From positions 1 to 55,444 of the forward strand of contig JADZDP010000183.1 of NCBI GenBank assembly GCA_020850995.1: a stretch of 55,444 nucleotides of DNA, in the 5' to 3' direction. This document shows positions 28,723-38,030 of the stretch, piece by piece; positions within the stretch are counted from its first letter, which is position 1; each line of letters begins with the position of its first letter. The translations under genes and the position numbers were made by a program. The notes under the pieces were generated by a model. That model was not told the DNA's origin. It did not search any database and was given only the letters and a program-made list of their open reading frames with translations. The DNA comes from Deltaproteobacteria bacterium (GTDB lineage: Bacteria; Myxococcota; UBA727; VGSZ01).

Positions 28723-30102
28723 GTGCGCGAGCGCGAAGAGATCCACATCCGCGACCCGATCCACGGCACGCTCCCGGTGAGCGCGCGCGAGATCAAGCTC
28801 ATCGACCACCCGTTCTTTCAGCGCCTGCGCAACATCAAGCAGCTCGGCTTCGCCGACCTGTCCTTCCCTGGCGCCACCCACACGCGCTACTCGCACTCGC
28901 TCGGCGCCATGCACGTGGCCACGCGCTGCTTCGATCGCCTGTTCCCCACGCGCGGGCACAACCTGGGCAGCGACGCGCCCATGGCGGAGCTGCCCGATCG
29001 CGTGCGCGCGCGCTTTCGCCAGGCGGTGCGGCTGGCGATGCTGTTCCACGACCTCGGGCACGCACCGCTCTCGCACACCACCGAGATGCTCATGCCCTCG
29101 GTGGGCGAGCTTGGGCTCGGCGCGTTCTCGGGCGACGACGTCACCCGGCGCGCCAGCCACGAGGACTACACGCTCAAGATCGTGCTCGACTCCGCACTCG
29201 GCGACTCCATCCGCGCGCAGTTCGAGGACGACGGCATCGTGCCCGAAGACATCGCCGAGCTCATCGTGGGCAACACCTGGCAGGGCCAGAGCGTGCGCTT
29301 CCGTCACGGCGGCGTCGACTATGCGCCGGCCTTGCGGCAGATCGTCAGCTCCGAGTGCGACGCCGATCGCATGGACTACCTGCAGCGCGACTCGTTTTAC
29401 TGCGGCGTCAGCTACGGCAAGTTCGACGCCGATTGGCTCATCGACAACGTGGTGCCCGTGCTGGAGGAGGGCGCCGTGCACCTCGGCATCCGGAGCCGCG
29501 CCATCTTTTCGTTCGAAGACTTCCTGCTGTCGCGCTACCACATGTTCGCCACCGTCTACCTGCACTACACGCCGGTGATCTTCGAGAAGATGCTGTCGCG
29601 CTACTTCGAGGACGCGCGCGGCGAGTTCGATCTGCCCGCCGACATCGAGCGCTACTGCGCCCTCGACGACGTCGACCTGTGGGCCACGCTGCGTCGCTCG
29701 AAGAACCCGTGGGCGCGGCGCATCGCCGAGCGACGGCCCTTCGTGCTGCTCGACGAGAAGAACGAGGGGCACCAGCACATCGGCACCACCATCTCCCACG
29801 ACGAGCTGGTGGATCGCCTCACCGACGCCGGCATCACCCACATCCGCACCCGCTCTCGCTCGGTGCTGTCGAAGTACTTCAGCACCTCGTCGACGAAGCC
29901 GATCTTCGTCGTGACCGGCACGTCGTCCGCCGTGCCCATCGAGCAATACACGCCGCTCTACGCGCGCTACGAGAAGCCGGCGCTGCTCGAGCGCGTGTTC
30001 GTGGATCCCGAGGCGCGCGCGCCGGCGCGCCAGGTGCTGAGCGCGCTCATCGAGCACAGCGCGCGCAAGGCCATGCCCACGGCGCCGTCCGCCGACGCGT
30101 AG
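28723..30102 (+). CDS. HD-superfamily phosphohydrolase
   Basis: Predicted metal-dependent phosphohydrolase of 459 aa, related to dGTPase/YwfO-type HD proteins. The N-terminus has IRDPIHGTLPVSAREIKLID and FFQRLRNIKQLG, followed by TRYSHSLGAMHVA and the HD signature MLFHDLGHAPLSHT. Later SSECDADRMDYLQRDSFYCG provides the distal Asp. The substrate (a nucleotide) is likely but unproven. The GTG at 28723 begins just before the conserved N-terminus and has GGGA upstream. It is divergent from mltF and only 9 bp before the next gene, so probably co-transcribed with it. Confidence 0.9.
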   Translation: MREREEIHIRDPIHGTLPVSAREIKLIDHPFFQRLRNIKQLGFADLSFPGATHTRYSHSLGAMHVATRCFDRLFPTRGHNLGSDAPMAELPDRVRARFRQAVRLAMLFHDLGHAPLSHTTEMLMPSVGELGLGAFSGDDVTRRASHEDYTLKIVLDSALGDSIRAQFEDDGIVPEDIAELIVGNTWQGQSVRFRHGGVDYAPALRQIVSSECDADRMDYLQRDSFYCGVSYGKFDADWLIDNVVPVLEEGAVHLGIRSRAIFSFEDFLLSRYHMFATVYLHYTPVIFEKMLSRYFEDARGEFDLPADIERYCALDDVDLWATLRRSKNPWARRIAERRPFVLLDEKNEGHQHIGTTISHDELVDRLTDAGITHIRTRSRSVLSKYFSTSSTKPIFVVTGTSSAVPIEQYTPLYARYEKPALLERVFVDPEARAPARQVLSALIEHSARKAMPTAPSADA

Positions 30103-30111
30103 GTGTCAGCC

Positions 30112-30474
30112 ATGAGCGAGCTCCCTCCCTGTCCCAAATGTCACTCCGCGCTCAGCTACGAGGACGGCGCGCTCCTGGTGTGTCCGGAGTGCGCGCACGA
30201 GTGGTCGCGCGAGTCGTCGCAGGGCGCCGCGCGCAGCGAGCCCGTCGAGGACGAGGCGGGGCTGGTGGTGAGGGACGCCAACGGCAACCTGCTCAAGGAC
30301 GGCGACGCCGTCACCATCGTGAAAGACCTCAAGGTGAAGGGTGCCACTTCGGCGCTCAAGGTGGGCACGCGGGTCAAGAACATCCGCCTGGTCGAGGGCG
30401 ACCACAACATCGACTGTCGCATCGACGGCTTCGGCGAAATGCAGCTCAAGTCGGAATTCGTGAAGAAGTCCTGA
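30112..30474 (+). CDS. yjdM: YjdM/PhnA-type zinc-ribbon protein
   Basis: 120-aa protein with an N-terminal zinc ribbon (CPKCHSALSYEDGALLVCPEC) and the YjdM/PhnA C-terminal domain (VVRDANGNLLKDGDAVTIVK; RIDGFGEMQLKSEFVKK). This family was once named PhnA but is not a demonstrated phosphonate enzyme; its function remains poorly defined. AGG lies 7 nt before the ATG at 30112; a GTG 9 nt earlier is possible. Confidence 0.93.
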   Translation: MSELPPCPKCHSALSYEDGALLVCPECAHEWSRESSQGAARSEPVEDEAGLVVRDANGNLLKDGDAVTIVKDLKVKGATSALKVGTRVKNIRLVEGDHNIDCRIDGFGEMQLKSEFVKKS

Positions 30475-30721
30475 GGCGCGCGTGCTGCGCTGCGGGCGTC
30501 GCGCGCGGTGTGTGCAAGGGGATGCAGCAGGTGCCGGCCGCCGTAGGGTGATCGCGGGATGCCAGTGGCACGGCGTCGCCACCGCAACGTCGGCAGATCA
30601 AGCGCGGACTTGAGCGAGGCGCGTGGCGCCGCGCCCGCCGCCGCGGATCAGCATCCCACACGCTCCGGGACCTTAGGTTGGCGGCTGCGGGCGCCGATGG
30701 CCGGGGTACCCAGGAGGATTC

Positions 30722-32533
30722 GTGCGCCACATCGCCGCCATCGCCATCGCCATGATCTCATCGCTGCTCGGCACTGCGTGCGGGCCGATCCCCGAGCAGC
30801 AAGGCGCCGCCGAAGGCATCCCCGAGCTCGACAGCGCGCTGACCGAGCTGACGACACCCTGCAGCTTCGCCAGCACCACCGGCATCGCCACGGTCACCAT
30901 GGCGGCGGCCGAGATCGCGCTGGTGGCGCGGCGCGCCGTCGACTCGGCCATCACAGTCAACGGCGTCGCCTGTGGCACGGCGACGGCGGCGACCATGAAG
31001 CGCATGAACGTCACCGGCTCCACCGGTAACGAGACGGTCATCTTCGACTTCCAAAACGGCTTGTTCGGCGCGGGCACCTCGGCGCAGGCAGGTCTGGTGG
31101 TCGACCTCGAGGGATCGACCGCCGACGCTGTCAAGGTGCGCGGCCTGGCCACCGCTGACACGGTCACCTTTGGCGACACCGCCATGAACTTCGGCGCCGA
31201 CTCCATTCGCGATCTCACGGTGGCCGACGCCGAGACCTTCGTGGTGTCGCTGGGCGCCGGCAACGACACCTTCACCGGTGCCGGCGGCGCGGGCACCGGC
31301 AGCGGCGCCTTCGCCTCGGCGGTGACGGTCTATGGCGGCGCGGGCACCGACACCCTGACCGGCGGCTCCGCCGCCGACGAGCTCAACGGCGGCGACGGCA
31401 ACGACACCGTGACCGGCGGCGCGGGCGACGACACGCTCAACGGTGACGCCGGCGATGACACCTTCAGCGAGGGCTCGGCCGACAGCGGCTCGGACGTGTT
31501 CTCCGGCGGCGCCGACACCGACACCGTGTCGTACGCCAGCCGCACGGGCGCCGTCACGGTCGACATCGAGGCGACCGGCAGCGGCACCGACGACGACGGT
31601 GAGTCCGGCGAGGCCGACGAGGTGCTCGACGACGTCGAGGCCGTCACAGGCGGTTCGGGCGACGACACCCTGACCGCCTCCGACGGTGGTTGCACCTTGA
31701 CGGGCGGCGCGGGCGACGACGTGCTCACCGGCGGCGATGGCGACGACGTCATCGCTGGCGGCGCCGACGACGACAGCATCGACGGCGGCGCGGGCGACGA
31801 CACCCTCAGCGGCGACGCGGGCGACGACGTCTTCGACGAGGGCAGCGCTGACTCCGGGTCCGACGTCGTCAACGGCGGTGCCGGCACGGACACGGTCGAC
31901 TACAGCGGCCGCAGCGCTGCCCTCACCGTGACCATGGACGGCTCGTCGGCCAACGACGGCGAGTCCGGCGAGGCCGACGATGTCAACAGCGACGTGGAAG
32001 ACCTGCTCGGCGGCAGCGCAGGCGACACCATCACGGGCAACGCTTCGGCCAACACCATCACCGGCGGCGCGGGCGACGACACCCTGACGGGCGGCGCGGG
32101 CAACGACACCTTCGACGAAGGGTCGGCAGACAGCGGCTCCGACACCATCAGCGGCGGCACCGGCACCGACACCGTCGACTACAGCGCCCGCAGCGCCGCG
32201 CAGACCGTGACCATGGACGGTACCGCGGCCGATGACGGCCTCTCGGGCGAGGCCGACGACGTCGAGGCGGACATGGAGGTGTGCCTCGGCGGCACGGCGG
32301 CCGACAACATCACCGGCAACGCGCTCGACAACACCCTGAGCGGCGGCGCCGGTGCCGACACCTTGTCGGGCGGCGCTGGCAACGACCTGCTCGAGGGTGG
32401 TGCTGACGGCGATACCCTCAACGGCGGCGCCGGCGACGACGTGCTCGACGGCGAGGCGGGCACCGACACGCTCGATGGCGGCGCTGGCGAGGGCGACATC
32501 TGCTTCGAGTCGGGCAGCAACTGCGAGCTGTGA
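30722..32533 (+). CDS. RTX-like calcium-binding repeat lipoprotein
   Basis: Lipoprotein of 603 aa starting at GTG with a perfect AGGAGG 4 nt upstream. The signal ends in a lipobox (SLLGTAC). After about 170 residues of beta-rich sequence the protein is built of nonapeptide repeats of the GGxGxDxLx type (GGAGDDTLTGGAGNDTF), which bind calcium in RTX proteins. Three copies of a longer module of about 68 aa begin FxEGSADSGSD, at about 31463, 31832 and 32111. RTX proteins usually leave by type I secretion without a signal peptide, so the lipoprotein anchor is notable; no T1SS genes are nearby. A strong hairpin follows the gene. Confidence 0.9.
   Translation: MRHIAAIAIAMISSLLGTACGPIPEQQGAAEGIPELDSALTELTTPCSFASTTGIATVTMAAAEIALVARRAVDSAITVNGVACGTATAATMKRMNVTGSTGNETVIFDFQNGLFGAGTSAQAGLVVDLEGSTADAVKVRGLATADTVTFGDTAMNFGADSIRDLTVADAETFVVSLGAGNDTFTGAGGAGTGSGAFASAVTVYGGAGTDTLTGGSAADELNGGDGNDTVTGGAGDDTLNGDAGDDTFSEGSADSGSDVFSGGADTDTVSYASRTGAVTVDIEATGSGTDDDGESGEADEVLDDVEAVTGGSGDDTLTASDGGCTLTGGAGDDVLTGGDGDDVIAGGADDDSIDGGAGDDTLSGDAGDDVFDEGSADSGSDVVNGGAGTDTVDYSGRSAALTVTMDGSSANDGESGEADDVNSDVEDLLGGSAGDTITGNASANTITGGAGDDTLTGGAGNDTFDEGSADSGSDTISGGTGTDTVDYSARSAAQTVTMDGTAADDGLSGEADDVEADMEVCLGGTAADNITGNALDNTLSGGAGADTLSGGAGNDLLEGGADGDTLNGGAGDDVLDGEAGTDTLDGGAGEGDICFESGSNCEL
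31463..32320 (+). repeat. Three long internal repeats in the RTX-like gene
   Basis: Modules of about 200 nt begin at about 31463, 31832 and 32111. Each encodes xEGSADSGSD, then TDTVxYxxRxxAxTV, then a GESGEADxV-like segment and LGGSxxDxI. They are separated by ordinary RTX nonapeptides. Confidence 0.8.
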
Positions 32534-32555
32534 TGCTGCAGCGCCGCTGACGACG

Positions 32556-32580
32556 CGGGCGGGAGCGTTGCTCCCGCCCG
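32556..32580 (+). terminator. Strong hairpin after the RTX-like gene
   Basis: An 11-bp perfect stem (CGGGCGGGAGC / GCTCCCGCCCG) with loop GTT lies 23 bp after the stop. Only a few T residues follow (TGTGCATTTG), so intrinsic termination may be partial. Confidence 0.65.
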
Positions 32581-32650
32581 TGTGCATTTGTGGAAGCGCT
32601 GGTGGCAGATCACGCTCAAGGCCGGCGCCCACCGTGTCGAAGCCGTGGGC

Positions 32651-34117
32651 ATGCCCTCACGCGCACGCCCCTTGCCGCACGCTTCCGTCCTTGCAGCCCT
32701 CGCGATGGTCGTCCCGCTCGTCGCCTGCGTGGACGACGCGCCCGCGGGAGCTCCTGCGCAGCCCGATCCGGCCGACCCTGACCCCGGCGCAGCGCTCGCA
32801 CCCGTGCTCAGCGAGGCCACCGCCCGCCAGACCGGGCGCAGTGGCGGCGATGTGCGGGTGGAGGCGCACGGTGACGATCCCGACAGCGACACCGTGGGTC
32901 TGTCGCTCACGGTGTATGACCAAGGCGGCAACGAGGTACCGCTCTTCGACGCCGATTTCGACGGGATCGCCGAGGCCGCCACCGCGTATTTACCCTTCGA
33001 CGGTCCCGCGGTGGAGGGCACCAGCGTCGCGGGCTCGGTGCTCCTCGCCGGTGCCTTGGAGCAAGGCTACGAGGTGGGCGAGCTCACAGTTGCGCTGGTC
33101 GACGCTGCTGGCCGCCTGTCCTCGGTGCTGCGCGTGCCGCTCTCCGAGCAGGTGGTGAGGAGCGAAGGCGAGGCCTGCGATCGTAGCTACACCCTCGATC
33201 GCTGCGCGGACGGCCTTGGGTGCAAAGGGGAGCCCTCCCGCTGCTTGCCCGGCGAGGCGCCGCAGATCGAGCGGCTCGCCTACTACGAGCCAGGCGCGCC
33301 GCTGCTCGAGGGCCCGCGCCTTCTGGTGCAAGGCGCCGAGCCCGACGACGACCTGGCCGAGCTGCACGTGGAGCTACTCGACGTCGACGGCGGCGCCGTG
33401 GAGCTCGACACCGACGGCGATCTGATGCCCGATACCGCGACCTTCGTGGTGCCGGCGGCAGCGGCGCAGGGCAGCTTCCTCGTCGTGCTCGAGATGGGTG
33501 TGGGTCTGCACGAGACCGTACAGCGCGTGGCGGTGACGCCGGTCGACGCCGCCGCGCACGCCGGCGAGCGCGTGGAGGTGGCGCTCGCGACCACGCCCGT
33601 GCGCGGGCTCGGCGCGAGCTGCAGCCCCGAGGGCTTCGACACCTGCGCCGTCGACGCGGTCTGCATGCCCGGCCTGCCCGGGGTGGCGAACAACTGCATG
33701 TCGGAGCGCTACGTGCGCGGCCAGCAGTGCACGCAGGCGCCGATCATCGAGCTGGTCGATGGCAGCGCCAGCGTCACCGGCGTCGCCGAGGGCGCGTCGG
33801 TGTGGGACGCGCCCCCGGGCTGCTCGCCCAACGATCCGCGGAATCGCCCGGAGAGCGTGTTCCAGCTCGAGCTGAGCGAGAGCGCCGAGCGCGTCACCAT
33901 CAGCACGGCCACGCCGCAGACCGACTTCGACACCACCGTCTACGTGGTGACTCCCTGTGACACCGATGGAAGCGCCGCCATCGCCTGCATGGACGACGGC
34001 GAGCTCACCCTTGCATCGACCGTGGAGCTGGTGGCGGTGCCCGCCGGTGTCTACACCATCGTCGTCGACAGCTTCGGCGGTGGCGGCGCCTTCGGGCTCG
34101 AGGTCGTGGTGGAGTAG
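32651..34117 (+). CDS. Surface lipoprotein with C-terminal PPC-like domain
   Basis: Lipoprotein of 488 aa. The ATG at 32651 gives a signal ending in VPLVAC. The body has two beta-rich regions with Asp-rich strands (DSDTVGLSLTVYDQGGNEV; ELDTDGDLMPDTATFVV), paired cysteines, and a C-terminal part resembling a bacterial pre-peptidase C-terminal domain (FDTTVYVVTPCDTDGSAAIA, then VPAGVYTIVVDSFGG). No catalytic domain is evident. Function is unknown, probably surface binding or structure. It lies 71 bp after the RTX hairpin. Confidence 0.78.
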   Translation: MPSRARPLPHASVLAALAMVVPLVACVDDAPAGAPAQPDPADPDPGAALAPVLSEATARQTGRSGGDVRVEAHGDDPDSDTVGLSLTVYDQGGNEVPLFDADFDGIAEAATAYLPFDGPAVEGTSVAGSVLLAGALEQGYEVGELTVALVDAAGRLSSVLRVPLSEQVVRSEGEACDRSYTLDRCADGLGCKGEPSRCLPGEAPQIERLAYYEPGAPLLEGPRLLVQGAEPDDDLAELHVELLDVDGGAVELDTDGDLMPDTATFVVPAAAAQGSFLVVLEMGVGLHETVQRVAVTPVDAAAHAGERVEVALATTPVRGLGASCSPEGFDTCAVDAVCMPGLPGVANNCMSERYVRGQQCTQAPIIELVDGSASVTGVAEGASVWDAPPGCSPNDPRNRPESVFQLELSESAERVTISTATPQTDFDTTVYVVTPCDTDGSAAIACMDDGELTLASTVELVAVPAGVYTIVVDSFGGGGAFGLEVVVE

Positions 34118-34120
34118 GTC

Positions 34121-34138
34121 GGCGAGGCACGCCTCGTC
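34121..34138. terminator. Small hairpin between convergent genes
   Basis: A 5-bp core stem (CGAGG/CCTCG, loop CACG), extended to 7 bp with a G-U pair, fills the 19-bp gap between two convergent genes. Confidence 0.35.
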
Positions 34139-35531
34139 AGCTCGCCGGCGCCAGCACCAGGTTGCACGCCACACCCACCACCACGTCGTCATCGACGCGC
34201 GGGGCGGGCGCCGCCAAGCGCGGCGCGTGCAGCCAGCGCGCGTGCACGGAGAAGGGCGCCAGGAACACCCACGAGGCCTCGAGCACGCCGAGCGAGCGCT
34301 CGGGGAAGGAGCCGATGGCGGCGGGCGTGGTGACGGCGCGCTCGATGACACGCGCGCCCACGCGCACGGGGCCGGCGCCCACGTCGAGCGAGGCCTCGAG
34401 GCGCGAGGCCTGCACCACGGGGTCCACGTGCATCATCGTGCCCACGCGCACCAGGTCGAGCACGCGCAGCTCGGCGCCCACACGACCGCCGAAGCCGCCC
34501 GGCGCCGGCAGCTCGACCACGCCCGTGTCGCGCAGCGCGCCGCCGAGCTCGAGCACACGACGGCGGTCGAGGTCGTAGAGGGTGGAGAAGACGCTGCTTC
34601 GGTGGCCGGGGCCGTCGGCCACCACGCGCCCCTCGAGGCGCAAGGCCGCGAGCGCGAGGTCGGCGGTGACGGCGAGGCCGAGCGCGGCGCCAGCGCCGGA
34701 GCCGGGCGCAGCGCCTTCGCGTGCGACCAGGCCGCTCACCACGGACGCGCCCAGCCACGGCTCGAGCTGGAGCGTGCCGTCGTCGAGGAGGGGCCAAGCG
34801 AGCTGCGCCGCGCCCGCCAGCAGCGGCCGCGTGGCGGCGTTTGGCAAGAGCGCGCCGGTGGCGTCGGTGGCGATGCCGGCGGGCGCCACGGCGTCGCCCG
34901 CGAGCTCCACGCCGAGCTCCATCCTGCCGAGCAGGCGCGCGCCCAGCCCTTCGGCGGCGGTATCGAGGAGCGGCCGCGCGGCCACACGCGCGGCGAACAG
35001 CTCCGCGGGCGCCAGCAGGTTGCCGACGATGGCCTGCGCGCCCACGCCGCGCACGCCGCTGTTCAGCTCGGCGTACGCGCCCGTGTGGCGCCGGTCCCAA
35101 TCGGCGGCGTTGGTGTAGTGGTCGACGAGCTGGCCGGCGCCGAGCGAGGAGAACAGCGTGCCAGCGCGCGCGTGCACCAGATCGCCGGCGTGACCCACGC
35201 GCGCCTCGTCGAGGAGGCGCGACAGCGCGGCGGCCGAGAGCGCGCCGCCCTCTACCCACTCGGCGCACCGGAGAATGGTACACGCCGCCGGTGTCGCGGG
35301 CTCGCGGGGCTCGAGGTCGACCAGGCGCAAGGCCACGGGCACGCGCAGGTGCAGCGCCAAGAGCTCGTGCTCGATGCCCACGCCCGCGGACGCCGCCACC
35401 ACGGGATCGTCATCGATGACGCCGAGGCCGAGCTCGGCGCCGAGCCACACACCCGTGGGCGCCGGCGCGTCGAGCGATGCGTCGGGTGCGGGCAGCGCGG
35501 CGAGCAGCACGAGCAAGGAGGCGGGCAGCAT
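34137..35531 (-). CDS. Exported beta-barrel-like hypothetical protein
   Basis: Protein of 464 aa with a signal peptide (MLPASLLVLLAALPAPDAS). The body is rich in alternating amphipathic strands and Gly/Ala (GVWLGAELGLGVIDDDPVVA; VGAELRVLDLVRVGTMMHV; LEASWVFLAPFSVHARWL), ending near VACNLVLAPAS. This suggests an outer-membrane barrel. I do not recognise the family. A GTG 6 nt upstream of the chosen ATG is an alternative start. Confidence 0.68.
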   Translation of the reverse strand: MLPASLLVLLAALPAPDASLDAPAPTGVWLGAELGLGVIDDDPVVAASAGVGIEHELLALHLRVPVALRLVDLEPREPATPAACTILRCAEWVEGGALSAAALSRLLDEARVGHAGDLVHARAGTLFSSLGAGQLVDHYTNAADWDRRHTGAYAELNSGVRGVGAQAIVGNLLAPAELFAARVAARPLLDTAAEGLGARLLGRMELGVELAGDAVAPAGIATDATGALLPNAATRPLLAGAAQLAWPLLDDGTLQLEPWLGASVVSGLVAREGAAPGSGAGAALGLAVTADLALAALRLEGRVVADGPGHRSSVFSTLYDLDRRRVLELGGALRDTGVVELPAPGGFGGRVGAELRVLDLVRVGTMMHVDPVVQASRLEASLDVGAGPVRVGARVIERAVTTPAAIGSFPERSLGVLEASWVFLAPFSVHARWLHAPRLAAPAPRVDDDVVVGVACNLVLAPAS

Positions 35532-35626
35532 GGTCACACCCCGGGGGCACGGCGCGCGCGCGGCTCGTGGCGTGCACGGTCGCGCGCGGTGGCCAACGCG
35601 GCGCAGGTTAGCGCGTTTCGGGCCGC

Positions 35627-36541
35627 CTACGCCTTGACGACGGTGGCGAACAAGAGCGGGTAGCTCGCGGCGCCGTTCTTGCCGAGCTCGAGGGCGCCCA
35701 CGGTGGCCGGCTTGGCCTTGCTCGCCAAGCGCACGGTGATGAGGCGCGGGTTGTCGAGGAAGGACAGCTCGTCGTGCACCACGTCGAGCGACGGCGCCAG
35801 CACGGTGGTGAGCGCTGGGTTGTCGTGCACGTGCACGTACCTGCCGCCCTTGGCGAACGCCGGCAGGATCAGCTCGCCCAAGGCCGAGTTGGCCTCGACG
35901 ATGAACGCGGCGTCGACCTCTTTGAGCTTCGGCAGCGACACGCGCGCCACGGCGGTGTTGAAGCCAAGGTAGATGCCACGCGCGCGCTCGAGGTTCTCGC
36001 AGGCGTCGAAGAGCTGCAGCGCCGGGTTGCCCTCGAGCGTCAGGCGGCCCCCCAACTCGGTGAGCGACTTGAGCACCAAGAGGTCGGCGCTCTTGAGCCC
36101 GCTCTCTTGGATGGTGAGGTCGCCGGTGACGCGCAGCACGCCCTCGAGCTTGGCGAGCGCGCGCGCGCTCTCGATCACCACCGAGCCGTGCAGGATGCGA
36201 CCGCCGGGCACGCTCGAGTAGCGGATGGCGTCGCTGGCGGCGCTCTTGATCAGGCCCGGGCTGCCCTTCAGGCCAAGGGCGTGCAAGCGCGCCTTCACGG
36301 ACCCGCCGGTGCTGCCGTCGCCGGTGCCGGCGGGCAGCTCGCGCGCTTGCCGACCGTGCATCGAGGGCACGTGGCCGAAGCGATCGCCGTCAGGGCCGAC
36401 GGGTTCCGGCGCTGGCTCCGCGACCTTTTCGCTTTCTTTCGTCTTTTCGGGCTTTTCCAACCCGATCCGCGCGTCGGACACCGGCCGCGTGCCCTTGCTC
36501 TTGGGCTCGCCTGGTCCCTTGGGGCCGGTGAGGTTCGCCAT
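35627..36541 (-). CDS. Cytoplasmic receptor-L/leucine-rich-like protein
   Basis: Protein of 304 aa without a signal peptide. Residues 1-110 are polar and Pro/Lys-rich; the rest carries receptor-L-like repeats (LEGVLRVTGDLTIQESGLKS; LTELGGRLTLEGNPALQLF; VVHDELSFLDNPRLITVRLA), the same fold as the stalked lipoprotein at 13535. Here it lacks export signals, so it would be cytosolic unless a non-classical route is used. No enzyme motif. Function unknown. Confidence 0.75.
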   Translation of the reverse strand: MANLTGPKGPGEPKSKGTRPVSDARIGLEKPEKTKESEKVAEPAPEPVGPDGDRFGHVPSMHGRQARELPAGTGDGSTGGSVKARLHALGLKGSPGLIKSAASDAIRYSSVPGGRILHGSVVIESARALAKLEGVLRVTGDLTIQESGLKSADLLVLKSLTELGGRLTLEGNPALQLFDACENLERARGIYLGFNTAVARVSLPKLKEVDAAFIVEANSALGELILPAFAKGGRYVHVHDNPALTTVLAPSLDVVHDELSFLDNPRLITVRLASKAKPATVGALELGKNGAASYPLLFATVVKA

Positions 36542-36613
36542 CTGGGCACTCTAGCGCCCCGCCGCGTGTTTTGGCGGAGCGCGTGACGCGAACCCCTGGT
36601 AGCGTTCCCCCCC

Positions 36614-37051
36614 ATGAGATGCACGACCTTGTTCCTGCCGCTCGCGGCGGGCCTCGCGCTGGCGCTGGTGGCGCTGGTGGGGTGCTCCAATGCGCGCGGC
36701 TTCTGCGCGGCAGCCGGCGAGTGTGACGAGGAGATCGCGGCCCTGGGCGGCTTCGACAACGTGGGCTCGAGCGACGACTCCATCGAGGTCTGCGTGGCGC
36801 AGCAAGACGGCTATTTGCGCCACTTGCGAGCCAACGAAGAGCAAGAGTGCGCCGAGGCCGCGGTGGCCTGGGACGCCTACATGGCGTGCGTCGCCACCGT
36901 CTACGCCAACGAGGGTGTCGACGAGGCCTGCGACGCGCTCTCGAATCCGCTCTTGGTCGACAACCACCCCTGCGACGGTGAGCTCGACGACTACTTCGAT
37001 GCCCTGCGCGACGCCGACAACGGCGAAGACTGCAGCGCGGCCGAGGAGTGA
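36614..37051 (+). CDS. Small Cys-containing lipoprotein, paralogue A
   Basis: 145 aa with lipobox LALVALVGC. The mature part has regularly spaced cysteines in a helical context and is acidic: ECDEEIAALG, SIEVCVAQQDGYLRHLRANE, ECAEAAVAWDAYMACVA. It is clearly related to the next gene (shared EC-x-EE/DS, LRAN-x-EEC and AYxAC spacing). Two disulfides in a helical hairpin are likely. No function known. Confidence 0.85.
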   Translation: MRCTTLFLPLAAGLALALVALVGCSNARGFCAAAGECDEEIAALGGFDNVGSSDDSIEVCVAQQDGYLRHLRANEEQECAEAAVAWDAYMACVATVYANEGVDEACDALSNPLLVDNHPCDGELDDYFDALRDADNGEDCSAAEE

Positions 37052-37054
37052 CCC

Positions 37055-37411
37055 ATGCGTGCGCCGAACCTCACCCTCGCTGCTCCGCTCACGCTGACCG
37101 CGCTCATCGTGAGCGGCTGCGTCGCCAACAACCTGTGCGCCAAGCGCCAGGAGTGCAACGACAGCCTCGAGGACGACAGCTACGCCGTGTGCGTGGAGGA
37201 CTACAACGCCGGCATCAACGCGCTGCGCGCCAACAAGGAAGAGGAGTGCTACGAGCTGGCCGCTGCCCAGCTGGCCTACGACGCCTGCCGGGCGGCGCTC
37301 GACTGCGACGACTTCGAGGAGGGCGACCTGGGTGGCAAGTGCGACGACGAGCGCGACGACTACGAGGACGCCCTGGGCGACGCCGACAACGAGTGCACGT
37401 CGTGGGACTGA
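37055..37411 (+). CDS. Small Cys-containing lipoprotein, paralogue B
   Basis: 118 aa, 3 bp after its paralogue, with GGAG of the previous gene's end serving as ribosome-binding site. Signal with lipobox ALIVSGC. Mature part: ECNDSLEDDSYAVCVEDY, LRANKEEECYELAAAQ and AYDACRAALDCDDF. It is shorter than paralogue A but follows the same cysteine pattern. Tandem duplication is the simple explanation. Confidence 0.85.
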   Translation: MRAPNLTLAAPLTLTALIVSGCVANNLCAKRQECNDSLEDDSYAVCVEDYNAGINALRANKEEECYELAAAQLAYDACRAALDCDDFEEGDLGGKCDDERDDYEDALGDADNECTSWD

Positions 37412-37427
37412 ACGTTAGAGGGTCGGC

Positions 37428-38030
37428 ATGAGCTACAGCCCCATCGTCATCGAGCAGACTGCGCGCGGCGAGCGCGAATACGACATCTGGTCGCGGCTGT
37501 TGAAGGACCGCATCGTGTTCCTCGGGCGCGGCATCGACGACAACCTGGCGAACCTGATCGTCGCCCAGTTGCTCTACCTCGAGGCCGAGGACGCCGAGAA
37601 GGACGTCATCCTGTACATGAACTCGCCCGGCGGTTCGGTGACGGCGGGCTTGGCTATCTACGACGCCATGCAGTACGTGCGCTGCCCGGTGCAGACGGTG
37701 TGCGTGGGGCAGTGTGCGTCGATGGCGGCGGTGCTGTTGTGCGCGGGCACCAAGGGTAAGCGTCACATCCTGCCCCACAGCCGCGTGATGATCCACCAGC
37801 CGCACGGCGGCGCCGGCGGCACCTCGGCCGACATCGAGATCCAGGCGCGTGAGATCATGAAGCTCAAGCGGCGGCTCAACGAGCTCATCGCCAAGCACAC
37901 GGGCAAGCCCTTCGACGTGGTCGAGCAAGACACGGACCGCGACTATTTCATGAGCGCCGACGAGGCCATCGCCTACGGGCTGGTGGACAAAGTCGTGTCG
38001 CGCAACGACGTCAAGAAGACCGACGCATGA
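37428..38030 (+). CDS. clpP: ATP-dependent Clp protease proteolytic subunit, first copy
   Basis: Serine peptidase subunit of the Clp protease, 200 aa. Catalytic triad visible: S98 in GQCASMAA, H123 in MIHQPHGG and D172 in DTDRDYF, with the same 25- and 49-residue spacing as E. coli ClpP. The Gly-rich SPGGS strand is present. GAGGG precedes the ATG. It overlaps the second copy by 4 nt (ATGA). No clpX, clpA or tig is adjacent. Confidence 0.97.
   Translation: MSYSPIVIEQTARGEREYDIWSRLLKDRIVFLGRGIDDNLANLIVAQLLYLEAEDAEKDVILYMNSPGGSVTAGLAIYDAMQYVRCPVQTVCVGQCASMAAVLLCAGTKGKRHILPHSRVMIHQPHGGAGGTSADIEIQAREIMKLKRRLNELIAKHTGKPFDVVEQDTDRDYFMSADEAIAYGLVDKVVSRNDVKKTDA

Noticed and set aside
30112..30474. 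Phosphonoacetate hydrolase (old PhnA annotation)
   Set aside because: The zinc-ribbon YjdM/PhnA family was misnamed; no phosphonate genes accompany it.
27213..30551. 1112-codon plus-strand open frame
   Set aside because: It is antisense to the MltF-like gene and then runs through the HD gene in another frame, with no recognisable domain.
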